Below, piece by piece: positions 51,637-60,262 of a stretch of 64,000 nucleotides of DNA (the stretch's first letter is position 1; the number at the start of each line of letters is the position of its first letter). The stretch is taken from positions 1,567,501 to 1,631,500 of the forward strand of contig NC_014484.1 in NCBI RefSeq assembly GCF_000147075.1, given 5' to 3'. The position numbers were made by a program, and so were the translations under genes. The stretch is from Spirochaeta thermophila DSM 6192 (GTDB taxonomy: Bacteria; Spirochaetota; Spirochaetia; Winmispirales; Winmispiraceae). The notes beneath the pieces were generated by a model, which was not told the DNA's origin, searched no databases, and saw nothing but the letters and a program-made list of their open reading frames with translations.

Positions 51637-53099
51637 ATGGCTGAGAGACCCCGCCTCCACTCCGCCTATGATCCACGCAGGGAAGCACTCCGATTCATAG
51701 AGGCGCAGGAACCCCTCAGGAAGACACATCCCTCGTGCATACTCCTCCTCGGTGCAGGAGAGGGACATGTCTTCAATGCCATCAAGGAACGTTTCCCCGA
51801 CATCCCGGTGATCCGTATATTCTACGATCCGGAGCCCGCCTCACAGGCCGAGGGGGCCGAACCGTTTTGGTATCCCGGCACTTCAGAGACAGTGGAGGGA
51901 TTCCTCTCCCGGCACATTCACGACACCCTCGTCCCCGGCCTCGTGGTGCTGGAATGGCCCCCCTCCGCCAGGATATGGCCGGATACCTCCCGCACGATCA
52001 GGGACCTGGTAGCACAGTTCGTCAGGGAGAGGACAGGCACCATCCTCACTTCCCTCCATTCGGGGAGGCGGTGGCTCAGAAACCTGGTGCGGAACACCCT
52101 CATCTTCGACACCTACTATCTTCCCGAAACTCCCCCACCCGAGCTCCTCATTGCAGCATCGGGCCCCTCCCTCACCCCCCTCCTCCCCTCCCTCGCCCAC
52201 ACCCCCTACCACCTCTGGGCCCTCCCCTCCTCCCTCGCCGCCCTCTCCGCCCACCGCATCCGCCCCCACGCCGCCGTCGCCACCGACGGCTCCCCCTACG
52301 CCCGCCTCCACCTCTCCCACCTCCCACCCGACACCCCCTCTTCGCCCCCCTCACCGCCGCCCTCACCCCACACGCCAGACTCATCCCCCTCTCCCTCCAC
52401 AGCCCACTCGAACAGACCCTCCTCTCCCTCCTCCCCCTCCCCCACATCCGCCTCAGCCCCCACGGCACCGTCGCCGGCACCGCCCTCCTCCTCGCTCTCT
52501 CCCTCGGCGCCACACGCATCCTCACGGCCGGACTCGACCTCGCCATCCTCCCCCCCTGGCAACACGTACGCCCCCACACCTTCGACCCCCTCGTGGAGAC
52601 CGTAGCCACCCGCACCACCCCCCTCCTCCACCTCCGCCACACCCCCATCCTCCTCCACACCCGCCCCATCCCCGGAACCCCCTGGCACACCAGCGAATCC
52701 CTCACCACCTACGCCGGCTGGTTTGCCTCCCACCCCCCATCCCCCACCCACACCCTCATCCGCATCACCCCATCCCCCCACCACTTCCCCGGCTGGCAGG
52801 AAACCCCCACCCTCCCCGAGCCCACCACCGCACCCCACCCCCTCCACCTCACCCCACACCCCGCCCCACCCCTCACCACCCGCAGGCGGATCCTCCGAGA
52901 CCTCCTCCACCTCCTCGAAGAACGCACCCTCCTCTCCCCCGACGACCCCCGCTTCACGGAACTCGGCTTCCTCCTGGGAGGCCCTCCCTTCAGGCACCTC
53001 CTCACCCCGCCCGTCACCCTTGAGAAAACCCGCACCTTCCGCGAGGAGGTCCGCACCTTCTTCCACATCCTCCGCCACACCTACGGACTCGAGACATGA
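51637..53099 (+). pseudogene. DUF115 (Maf/MptE-like) protein 1, single frameshift
   Basis: Opens at ATG 51637. The frame holds through ILLLGAGEGHVFNAIKERFP, PELLIAASGPSLTPLLPSL (DUF115 core GPSL) and AVATDGSPYARLHLSHLPPDTP, then must shift at the C5 run near 52335. After it the reading continues LFAPLTAALTPHARL to GATRILTAGLDLAI and the C-terminus at 53099. Adding one C restores a protein of about 487 aa. It is either a sequencing or assembly slip or a fresh mutation, as the rest is well preserved. Maf proteins glycosylate flagellin in other bacteria. Confidence 0.75.
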
Positions 53100-54694
53100 A
53101 CACCACGCTCGCCCGCAACCTCCAGGCCCTCGGCGCCAAAGACCCCTCCCTCGCCCGGCTCATCGCCCACACCCCACCACACCCCGGACTCACCCTCACC
53201 CGCACCCCGCACGGCGAGGCCGTCCCCACCCTTCCCACCCCCACAGGCATCCGGACCCTCCACTCACGCATCGACCCACACCGGGAAGCACGGCGCCTCA
53301 TCGAAGCCCACCACCCCAGAGGCTGCTGCATCGTCCTCGGACTCGGCGCAGGCTACCACCTCACCGTCCTCCTCGACACCCCCGGGGTGCACCACATCCT
53401 CGTCCTCGAGCACGACCCCTCCCTCCTCGCCGCCCTCCTCTCCCTCATCGACCTCTCCCCGATCCTCGCCCACCCCCGCATCCACCTCCTCCTCGACCCC
53501 TCCCCGGACCTCCTCTCCCGGACCATAAGCCGCCTCTTCATCCCCTCGCTCGACCTCACCTACACCGTCATCCCCCTCCGATCCAGGACCCTCCTCCACC
53601 CGGACGCATTCGACCACCTCCTCACCACCACCCTCACCACGCTCGAGGCCATGCACACCGACTACGCCACCCAGGCACGCTTCGGCACCACCTGGATGCG
53701 CAACACCCTCCTCAACCTCCCCCACCTCACCCGAAACACCCCCCTCCCCCCTCTCCCTCCCCGCCTCGCCATCACCGGCGCAGGCCCCTCCCTCCTCCGC
53801 ACCCTCCCCTCCCTCGCCCACCTCCCCACCCTCGCCTCCGACACCAGCCTCCCCCTCCTCCACCACCACGGCCTCACCCCCCTCCTCGCCGCGAGCATCG
53901 ACTGCCAACCCTACACCCTCCTCCACTACACAGGCCTCCCAACCCCCACCTTCCCCGTGCTCCTCGACCTCGCCGCCCCCCCCTCCCTCGTCCGCACCCT
54001 CCCCTCTCCTCTCCTCGCCGCAGGCCCCCACCCCCTCCACCGATACCTCGCCGCACACCTCCCCCTCCCCTCCATCCCCTCCCACACCGGCAACGTGGCC
54101 GCCACCCTCACCCTCTTCGCCCTCTCCCACGGCGCCCGCGAGATCCTCCTGGCCGGCACCGACTTCGCCTACCCCCACCTCCTCCCCTACCCCCCCGGCA
54201 CCTTCCTCTGGCCCTACCTCCTCTCACAGGGCACCCGCACCACCCCCCTCCTCACCGGCCTCCTCGGCCTCACCCTCACCCGCATCCACGGCACCGACGA
54301 CCCACCAACCAGCCCCCTCCTCACCCACTACCGCACCACACTCCTCGCCTCCCTCGCCGAGGCAGGCTGCACGGTGGAAGCGACAGCCCCGGGCACCTTC
54401 CGCATCACCGCCCCCGCCTCCCCCACCCACCCCCTCCCCCCACCGCCTGCACCACAGGCCATCTCCCAGACCATCACCACCTACAGGGCCTCGCTCGACG
54501 ACCTCCCACCCCTCTTCTCGCGCCTCCAGTTCGACACCCTCCCGGACGAGGCACGCACCCTCTGGACCACCCTCCTCCCCCTTCTCGCCTCGATAGAGCG
54601 CCGTACCCCCGGACTTCCCCTCGAGGAAGCGAGCCGCCAGACCCTCACCACCGCCATCCACCTCCTGGATCACCTCCCCTTCCCCCCACGCTGA
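53096..54694 (+). CDS. DUF115 (Maf/MptE-like) protein 2
   Basis: 532 aa starting in an ATGA overlap with the preceding DUF115 gene. The N-terminal Rossmann-like half has CCIVLGLGAGYHLTVLLDT. The DUF115 core has RLAITGAGPSLLRTLPSL, ASIDCQPYTLLHYTG and GAREILLAGTDFAYPH. In Campylobacter, Helicobacter and Aeromonas, Maf proteins transfer nonulosonic acids to flagellin. In archaea the MptE fold is a pterin pyrophosphokinase. A flagellar or surface glycosylation role here is an inference. Codons are almost exclusively C-ending. Confidence 0.8.
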   Translation: MNTTLARNLQALGAKDPSLARLIAHTPPHPGLTLTRTPHGEAVPTLPTPTGIRTLHSRIDPHREARRLIEAHHPRGCCIVLGLGAGYHLTVLLDTPGVHHILVLEHDPSLLAALLSLIDLSPILAHPRIHLLLDPSPDLLSRTISRLFIPSLDLTYTVIPLRSRTLLHPDAFDHLLTTTLTTLEAMHTDYATQARFGTTWMRNTLLNLPHLTRNTPLPPLPPRLAITGAGPSLLRTLPSLAHLPTLASDTSLPLLHHHGLTPLLAASIDCQPYTLLHYTGLPTPTFPVLLDLAAPPSLVRTLPSPLLAAGPHPLHRYLAAHLPLPSIPSHTGNVAATLTLFALSHGAREILLAGTDFAYPHLLPYPPGTFLWPYLLSQGTRTTPLLTGLLGLTLTRIHGTDDPPTSPLLTHYRTTLLASLAEAGCTVEATAPGTFRITAPASPTHPLPPPPAPQAISQTITTYRASLDDLPPLFSRLQFDTLPDEARTLWTTLLPLLASIERRTPGLPLEEASRQTLTTAIHLLDHLPFPPR

Positions 54695-54719
54695 CATACC
54701 CACCTCTTCATGATATAAC
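54691..54719 (+). promoter_or_regulatory. Promoter of the LysE-type gene
   Basis: CTGACA at 54691-54696, 17-bp spacer, TATAAC at 54714-54719, immediately after the DUF115 gene; AGGAG precedes ATG 54751. Confidence 0.6.
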
Positions 54720-54750
54720 CTCCCTCACACCCTCACGATCAGGAGACCTC

Positions 54751-55347
54751 ATGGACCTCATCGCCACGACGACCTTCGTGCTCATAACCAGCCTCACCCC
54801 GGGACCGAACAACATAAGCAGTGCATCCATGGCACTCTCGCACGGGTACCGGAACACCCTGCCCTATCTCTTGGGTATCAGCACAGGATTCTTCATCTTA
54901 CTCACGATCGCCTCCCTCCTCTCCACCCTCATCCTGCAGCACCTCTCCTGGATCGAGGTCCCCATCTCCCTCCTCGGCGGGCTCTACATCCTGTGGCTCG
55001 CCGTTCACATCCTGAAGGCCCAGTACGACGTGGAAACCAAACCCCACCCCCCGCTCGGATTCCCCTCCGGACTCCTCCTCCAGTTCGTAAACCCCAAAGG
55101 CCTCATCTACGCCCTTGCCCTCCACACCACCTTCCTGAGAAACCTCCCAAAGACCATCCCCTGGCCCCTCACCTCATCCCTCCTCCTCGCCTTCATCACC
55201 TTCCTCTCAGTCTCCCTGTGGGCGTTGGGAGGAAGCGCCATCCGCACCCGCATGAGCAACGAGCGGGCGAGACTCGCCCTCAACATCACCCTCGCCGTAC
55301 TCCTCGCCTCCACCGCCCTCTCCCTCTGGATTCACGCCCTGCGATGA
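54751..55347 (+). CDS. LysE/RhtB-family exporter
   Basis: 198 aa, the usual family length, with six hydrophobic helices. The conserved N-terminal TSLTPGPNNISSASMALSHG (LysE signature) is intact, as are GGLYILWLAVHIL and LLLQFVNPKGLIYAL. Members export amino acids or related small molecules across the inner membrane. The start has AGGAG upstream. The gene is probably independent of the DUF115 operon because it has its own promoter. Confidence 0.88.
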   Translation: MDLIATTTFVLITSLTPGPNNISSASMALSHGYRNTLPYLLGISTGFFILLTIASLLSTLILQHLSWIEVPISLLGGLYILWLAVHILKAQYDVETKPHPPLGFPSGLLLQFVNPKGLIYALALHTTFLRNLPKTIPWPLTSSLLLAFITFLSVSLWALGGSAIRTRMSNERARLALNITLAVLLASTALSLWIHALR

Positions 55348-55389
55348 GGGGCCCGGACCCTCACCCCAGGGGGATGAAGAGTCCAGGTG

Positions 55390-55920
55390 CCCTCTCAGCG
55401 TGGCTCCGAAGTATCCCTGCTCTTTCCTCACCCTGAGGTAGTTCTCATAGGCGGCCCTCTCGGTCACATGCGTCCCCTTCTTCGTATGCTCACTCACCGC
55501 CCCGGTCTTCATCCTTGCCCGGCAGGCGAGGTTGTTCACCAGCGTCGACTTCCCGACCCCGGACGAGCCGAGCATGCAGTACGTCTTGGTCCTCTTCAGG
55601 AGTCGCATCAGGTCCCCATACCCCCGACGTGTGGTGTTGCTTATCGCCACGAGGGGGATCTCCCCGAGACGCCGCCGTACCTGCCCCGTGACCTCTTCCA
55701 CCCGCATCCCGGATACCGTATCCACCTTGCTCAACACGACGATCGGTTCCACCCCGGCGGAGCGGCAGACGGCGAGGTACCGCTCGAGTCTGTTGGGATT
55801 GAAATCCCGGATCACGCCACGAAATGCGCCGAGGTAGTGGGCACCGCCGCCAGACTCGCAGCAGAACTTCTCCTGGAAGAAGAGGGCTCGGCGTGAAGAA
55901 ATACTTTGACATCTCATCAA
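55390..55920 (-). pseudogene. rsgA: Ribosome-maturation GTPase RsgA, truncated and internally deleted
   Basis: Recognisable stretches, in order: RDFNPNRLERYLAVCRSAG, VVLSKVD (G4), LGSSGVGKSTLVNNL (G1 of the circularly permuted GTPase), HTKKGTHVTE, then directly AYENYLRVRKEQGYF, the extreme C-terminus of the family. The N-terminal OB domain is absent, as is everything between the switch and the C-terminal helix (DTPG and the zinc-binding cysteines). The frame then runs on into the convergent LysE gene. The product cannot be a working RsgA; an intact copy may exist elsewhere. Confidence 0.75.
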
Positions 55921-56046
55921 AACCGGAGTAAAATGAAGTCGAACAAGGAGTAAGGAGGAGTATACCAAATATGTCAAGGCGTCAGTCTTCCCTCCCGGAG
56001 GGGAGAGGAAAGAGTCCGGCTTTATTCGGTTACCGTGGGTGAGGGG

Positions 56047-56424
56047 ATGAAAGACTCACGCGAATCTCCCCGCATCCTCGTGGTGGAAGACGAACTCCTC
56101 GTGGGCCTCGCGATCAAGGAGATGCTCAAAGAGGCAGGCTATCACGCGGAAGGCCCGGTCGCCGCTCCCGATGAGGTACGGTCCCTCGTGGCAGCCCTCA
56201 CACCCCACGTGGTCATCATGGACCTCAACCTGGGCGGTCACTTCGAGGGGATCGACCTGGGCAGGGAGCTCATCCAGCAGGGGATCCCCGTCATCTTCAT
56301 CACAGGGTATGCGAACGAGCCCATCCTCCAGAAGGTGAAGGCCCTCAATCCCCGGGCACTCCTCATAAAGCCCCTCACCCCCCAGCAGGTCCTTCACGCG
56401 GTAGAGGTGGTCAAAGCCGGGTAG
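56047..56424 (+). CDS. Receiver-only response regulator
   Basis: About 126 aa from ATG 56047 (a GTG at 56035 is in frame; GAGGGG touches the ATG, so the start is uncertain). A single receiver domain has acidic pocket VVEDE, phospho-Asp in VVIMDLNLGG, Thr in VIFITGYANE, and Lys in LLIKPLT. No output domain follows. Stand-alone receivers of the CheY-like, PAS-kinase-linked type commonly pair with hybrid sensor kinases; no kinase gene is nearby. Confidence 0.85.
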   Translation: MKDSRESPRILVVEDELLVGLAIKEMLKEAGYHAEGPVAAPDEVRSLVAALTPHVVIMDLNLGGHFEGIDLGRELIQQGIPVIFITGYANEPILQKVKALNPRALLIKPLTPQQVLHAVEVVKAG

Positions 56425-56437
56425 GCACACGTTTCCC

Positions 56438-56467
56438 TTGCCCCGCACCCACACGATCTGATAGACT
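56438..56467 (+). promoter_or_regulatory. Candidate leaderless promoter of the GT2 gene
   Basis: TTGCCC at 56438-56443, 18-bp spacer, TAGACT at 56462-56467. ATG 56476 is eight bases downstream with no ribosome site in between. Confidence 0.45.
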
Positions 56468-56475
56468 CACACACT

Positions 56476-57231
56476 ATGCGAGATACCCATCCCTCATCTG
56501 AGACCGGCACGGAGGGGCGGACGAGGCCCCTCTTCTTCTCCGTCATCATCCCGGCCTACAACGAGGAACGATACATCGCGAAGACCCTCACCCATCTTTC
56601 CCGGGAAGACTACCCACAGGAGTGCCTCGAGGTCATCATCGTGGAAAACGGCTCATCGGATCGCACGAGGGAGGTGGTGGAAGAGACCGCCCTCCCCCAC
56701 TGGCGCATCCTCCACGTGGCACAGCACGGGGTCTCCCGGGCCAAGAACGCTGGGATCGCGGCATGCGCGCCCCAGGCGGACTGGGTCATCTTCCTCGATG
56801 CGGACACCTACCCGCTCCCCGGCTTCCTTCGGGAACTCAACGAGTTCCTCCTCTCACACCGCACCGACAACCCGGCCTGCGGCATGGTGCGGCTGCGACC
56901 CTGGCCCGAGACGCCCAAGGCACGGGCCTGGTACGCCTTCTACAACTTCGCCAACAGGGTCACGCGCACCACGCGTTCCATCCAGATCGTGCGGCGCGAC
57001 ATCCTCCGCGAGGTGCGGTTCGACGAGGCACTCGCCTTCGGCGAGGACACCAGGCTCCTGGCGGCCTGCAAGAAGCGGGGCAGGTACTTCTACCTCCCCA
57101 CGGACCAGGTCTTCTCCTCCACCCGACGGTTCGAGAAGCGGGGCTGGGTGAGGCAGCTCTTCACGTGGATCTACCTCCACTTCCTTCCCTACGAGCTCAA
57201 GAAACGCGCCTCCTACCCGGCCCTTCGCTAG
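56476..57231 (+). CDS. Family 2 glycosyltransferase
   Basis: 251 aa. GT-A fold: nucleotide-sugar site FFSVIIPAYNEERYIAKTL, EVIIVENGSSDRT, metal-binding DADTYPLPGF, and acceptor region FGEDTRLLAACKKRGRYFYLP. A membrane-proximal amphipathic C-terminus (TWIYLHFLPYELKKR) suggests attachment to the inner membrane. Sugar and acceptor cannot be read; lipid or cell-envelope glycan assembly is the usual role. Its 3' end overlaps convergently with the PlsY-fusion gene by four bases. Confidence 0.85.
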   Translation: MRDTHPSSETGTEGRTRPLFFSVIIPAYNEERYIAKTLTHLSREDYPQECLEVIIVENGSSDRTREVVEETALPHWRILHVAQHGVSRAKNAGIAACAPQADWVIFLDADTYPLPGFLRELNEFLLSHRTDNPACGMVRLRPWPETPKARAWYAFYNFANRVTRTTRSIQIVRRDILREVRFDEALAFGEDTRLLAACKKRGRYFYLPTDQVFSSTRRFEKRGWVRQLFTWIYLHFLPYELKKRASYPALR

Positions 57232-58457
57232 AGGAACCTGAGGGCAAGGGCCATGAGGACGCCCGAGACCACAGAGACGCTGAAATTATCGTCCACCTGG
57301 CCGGGAAGGGCCTCGACCACCGCGGCGCTCAGGGCCCCCACCACGAGCACGTGCAGGGGCAGGGCCCCGCTTACCCAAAGGAAGAATCCCACGCCCAGCG
57401 CCGCTGCGAGGAAGCCGAGCGTGCCCTCGAGGGTCTTCGAGGAACGCCTGAAGAGCACCAGCCTGCCGAAGTTGATCCCCACGATCTTGCCGAACATGTC
57501 CCCAAGGGCCACGAAACCCACCGCGGCGTAGGCCACGTACCGGTCGAAGAGCAGGAAGCACAGGAGGATCCCGAACAGGAAGGTGGTGATGGAAGAGATG
57601 CGGCCCTCCTCCTTCTTCTTGAAGATCTTAAGGTCCGTGGCGATCTCCATCTGGAGCCGCTCTTCCATCACGGGGAGGAGGAGCCTGAGGAGGTCGAGGA
57701 CGAAGAAGAGGCCCAGCACGAGCCCGAGGAGCAGGTAGACGAGCCAGCGGCCCACGAAGAGATCGATGGGGATGAAGACGAGGGCGAGGGGACGGGCGAG
57801 CACACGCCAGGAGGTGCTCTTCTCGGGATAGAGGGCGATCCCGTCACGGCCGAGGTTCTTCGCCGCCTCGTACGAGATCATGCCCAACAGCACCCAGACC
57901 ACGGCGAGTGAGAGCAGGTCCTCCACATGGAGGGCGAGCCAGAGGCCTGTCATGGGGAGGATGGTGACCGCGAAGAGGTCGCCGCTCCCATGGGTGGCGA
58001 GCAGGAAGATGAGGGCGTAGAGCCCCGCAAAGGCGAAGAAGGCCACGCTCTCCATCGGTGGGACACCGGTCACCAGGAGCATGGCAAAGAGGAAGAGGAA
58101 GAGCCCCACCGTGGCGGCGATGCCTCGTCCGCCCTTGAACCCCAGGTAGAAGGGATACTTGTGGCCCAGGATGGCGCAGAAGCCCGCCAGATACGCGAGC
58201 GGAAGGGGGAGGCGGAAGAGGCTGTAGGCTGCGTAGAGGGCGATGAGGGGCTTGGTGACATCGTAGAGTGCGGTCACGATCCCGTAGGCGAGCCCCATGC
58301 TTCGGGCCGCGTTCACCACTCCCGGATTGCCGTCGCCCACGGTGCGGATGTCCGTGCCCCTGAACCCGAGCGAGAGGAAGTAGGCCGGGAGGAACGAACC
58401 GAGGAGGTAGCCCGTGAGGAGGGAGAGGAAGATACGGCCGGAGTAGAGAAGATCCAT
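57228..58457 (-). CDS. PlsY-like glycerol-3-phosphate acyltransferase fused to a CTP-kinase-like domain
   Basis: 409 aa from ATG 58457 (AAGGAG upstream). Residues 1-200 match PlsY: GYLLGSFLPAYFLS, DGNPGVVNAARSMG and LGHKYPFYLGFKGGRG are its three motifs. Residues about 255-409 (MEIATDLKIFKKKEEGRISS, GDMFGKIVGINFGR, SSKTLEGTLGF, EALPGQVDDNF) look like the dolichol/phytol kinase family, which uses CTP. Ordinary PlsY is about 200 aa, so this is a true fusion or a read-through of two adjacent domains in one frame. Both halves are membrane-embedded. Confidence 0.78.
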   Translation of the reverse strand: MDLLYSGRIFLSLLTGYLLGSFLPAYFLSLGFRGTDIRTVGDGNPGVVNAARSMGLAYGIVTALYDVTKPLIALYAAYSLFRLPLPLAYLAGFCAILGHKYPFYLGFKGGRGIAATVGLFLFLFAMLLVTGVPPMESVAFFAFAGLYALIFLLATHGSGDLFAVTILPMTGLWLALHVEDLLSLAVVWVLLGMISYEAAKNLGRDGIALYPEKSTSWRVLARPLALVFIPIDLFVGRWLVYLLLGLVLGLFFVLDLLRLLLPVMEERLQMEIATDLKIFKKKEEGRISSITTFLFGILLCFLLFDRYVAYAAVGFVALGDMFGKIVGINFGRLVLFRRSSKTLEGTLGFLAAALGVGFFLWVSGALPLHVLVVGALSAAVVEALPGQVDDNFSVSVVSGVLMALALRFL

Positions 58458-58486
58458 GGCAGACTCCTTGTGCGGTCTCTCCACAA

Positions 58487-58515
58487 GTGGTACCCCACAT
58501 CGTGCGATCTGTCAA
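58487..58515 (-). promoter_or_regulatory. Promoter of the PlsY-fusion gene
   Basis: TTGACA (58515-58510), 17-bp spacer, TACCAC (58492-58487) on the minus strand, directly after the lpd terminator. Confidence 0.55.
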
Positions 58516-58516
58516 G

Positions 58517-58541
58517 AAAAAACCCTCCCCACCGGGGAGGG
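58517..58541 (-). terminator. Intrinsic terminator of lpd
   Basis: Minus-strand stem CCCTCCCC/GGGGAGGG with a three-base loop followed by TTTTTT. It separates lpd from the PlsY-fusion gene. Confidence 0.85.
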
Positions 58542-58567
58542 CACAAGATGTCCGAACGGGTACCAGG

Positions 58568-59956
58568 CTAGACGTGGATGGCCCAGCCCTGGGCCATGCG
58601 GGCCGCCTCCATGACCCCCTCCGAGAGGGAGGGATGGGCATGGACCATGTGGGAGATGTCGTCGAGGAGGAGCTCGCTCCGCTTCGCGAGGAGGAGCTCG
58701 TGGACGAGCTCGGTCGCCTCAGGTCCCACGATGAAGGCACCCAGGATCTCCTCGGTCTCAGGATCGTAGAGGAGCTTCACGAACCCGTCCGCCTCTCCCA
58801 CGGCCACCGCCTTGCCCACTCCCCTGAAGGGGAAGACCGCGGTCTTGTAGGAGAGACCCTTCTCCTTCGCCTCCTTCTCGGTGAGGCCAAACCCGGCCAC
58901 CTGCGGCTCGGTGTACACCGCGGAGGGAATCTCCTCCTGGGGCAACACCTTCTCCTTGGGCCTGCCCGCCATGTGGAGCACCGCGATCTCGCCCTCCTTG
59001 GAGGCCACGTGGGCAAGCTGCGGCGTAGGCAGGATGTCGCCGATGGCGTACACCCCTTCCACCGCCGTCTGGTAGTAGTCGCCCACCTTCACGAAGCCCC
59101 GCTCATCGAGCTGCACGCCTATCTCCTCGAGGCCGATGCCCCTGGTGTTGGGGGCGCGGCCTATGGAGACGAGGAGCTTCTCCGCTGCAAGCTCCCGGCT
59201 CCCCTCGGGGCCCTCCACCGTGAGGGTCACCCCCGCGTCGGTCTTCTTGAGGGCGGTGGCCTTCGTGGAGGTGAGGATGGTGATCCCCCGCTTCGCAAAC
59301 TCCTTCACGAGCACCTCGACCACCTCGTGGTCCATGAAGGGCAGGACCTGATCGAGCATCTCCACCACCGTCACCTCTACCCCGAAGCTGTTGAAGATAT
59401 AGGCGAACTCCATCCCCACCGCTCCGCCGCCCAGGATGATGATGCGCGGGGGCAGGTCCTTGAGCATGAGGGCACCCGTGGACGAGAGCACCACCTCCTC
59501 GTCGATCTCGAAGCCGGGGATGCTCCGGGGCGAGGAGCCCGTGGCCACGAGGATGTATTTTCCGGTGTAGCGGGCATCACCCACACGCACGGTGTGGGGA
59601 TCCTCCAGCACCCCTTCCCCTGTGATCACATCCACCTTGTTCTTCTTGAGGAGGAATTGCACCCCCTTGCTGAGCCTGTCCGCCACCTGTCGCGAGTAGG
59701 AGAAGACCTTCTCGTAGTCGAACCCGGAGGTATCCACCTTCACCCCGGTGCGGGAGAGGGTCTCCTGCGCCTGGCGGTAGAGGGTGGCCATGTGGATGAG
59801 GGCCTTCGAGGGGATGCATCCTATGTTGAGGCAGACGCCGCCGAGCTTGTCCTTCTCCACCACCGCGGTCTTGAGGCCGAGCTGGGACGCCCGTATGGCA
59901 GCCACGTACCCCCCGGGACCGCTTCCCAGGACCACGAGATCATATTGATAGGACAT
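58568..59956 (-). CDS. lpdA: Dihydrolipoamide dehydrogenase (E3)
   Basis: 462-aa flavoprotein that reoxidises lipoamide in 2-oxoacid dehydrogenase or glycine-cleavage complexes. The FAD site is VVLGSGPGGYVAAIRASQLG, the redox disulfide GGVCLNIGCIPSKAL, the NAD site IILGGGAVGMEFAYIFNSFG, and the active-site His in HMVHAHPSLSEGV. AGGAGG precedes the ATG. No E1 or E2 gene is in the window, and a terminator follows, so it is expressed alone. Confidence 0.94.
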   Translation of the reverse strand: MSYQYDLVVLGSGPGGYVAAIRASQLGLKTAVVEKDKLGGVCLNIGCIPSKALIHMATLYRQAQETLSRTGVKVDTSGFDYEKVFSYSRQVADRLSKGVQFLLKKNKVDVITGEGVLEDPHTVRVGDARYTGKYILVATGSSPRSIPGFEIDEEVVLSSTGALMLKDLPPRIIILGGGAVGMEFAYIFNSFGVEVTVVEMLDQVLPFMDHEVVEVLVKEFAKRGITILTSTKATALKKTDAGVTLTVEGPEGSRELAAEKLLVSIGRAPNTRGIGLEEIGVQLDERGFVKVGDYYQTAVEGVYAIGDILPTPQLAHVASKEGEIAVLHMAGRPKEKVLPQEEIPSAVYTEPQVAGFGLTEKEAKEKGLSYKTAVFPFRGVGKAVAVGEADGFVKLLYDPETEEILGAFIVGPEATELVHELLLAKRSELLLDDISHMVHAHPSLSEGVMEAARMAQGWAIHV

Positions 59957-60049
59957 AGAACCTCCTGTCTCGGTGTTTGTGTAAAGGTACTCCGTTACGT
60001 CCCAAGGGACAAGCAGTCGCCCCTCGCCTCCTTCTTCGACCAGGAAGAA

Positions 60050-60262
60050 CTAGAGGTACGCCCCCAGGGCGAGGAGTCCGTGGAGGAGCGCGAGGAGGAG
60101 GGTGAGCTTCCCCATCCGCATGTGCCACGTGAGGGGGATCTTCCGTCTCCGCGCCGCATAGGCGAATCCCACGGTGATGATGAGGGAGAGGATACTCACC
60201 ACGCCCAGCCAGAAGATGAGGGGTTTACCCAGAATGGGGTAGTAGGCGATCGAGAGGAACAT
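60050..60262 (-). CDS. Small two-helix membrane protein, possible b-type haem site
   Basis: 70 aa; start ATG overlaps the upstream stop as TGATG. Two membrane helices (residues 14-38 and 51-70) carry His47 just before, and His61 inside, helix 2 (WHMRMGKLTLLLALLHG). The pair is spaced 14 residues apart, compatible with haem ligation. Being coupled to a membrane-anchored cytochrome b5 gene, it could relay electrons or anchor a partner. No family is recognised with certainty. Confidence 0.6.
   Translation of the reverse strand: MFLSIAYYPILGKPLIFWLGVVSILSLIITVGFAYAARRRKIPLTWHMRMGKLTLLLALLHGLLALGAYL

Noticed and set aside
52723-54750. Proline-rich upstream extension of the LysE-family protein
   Set aside because: The LysE homology and AGGAG site begin at 54751; upstream the same frame is an out-of-frame reading of the DUF115 genes.
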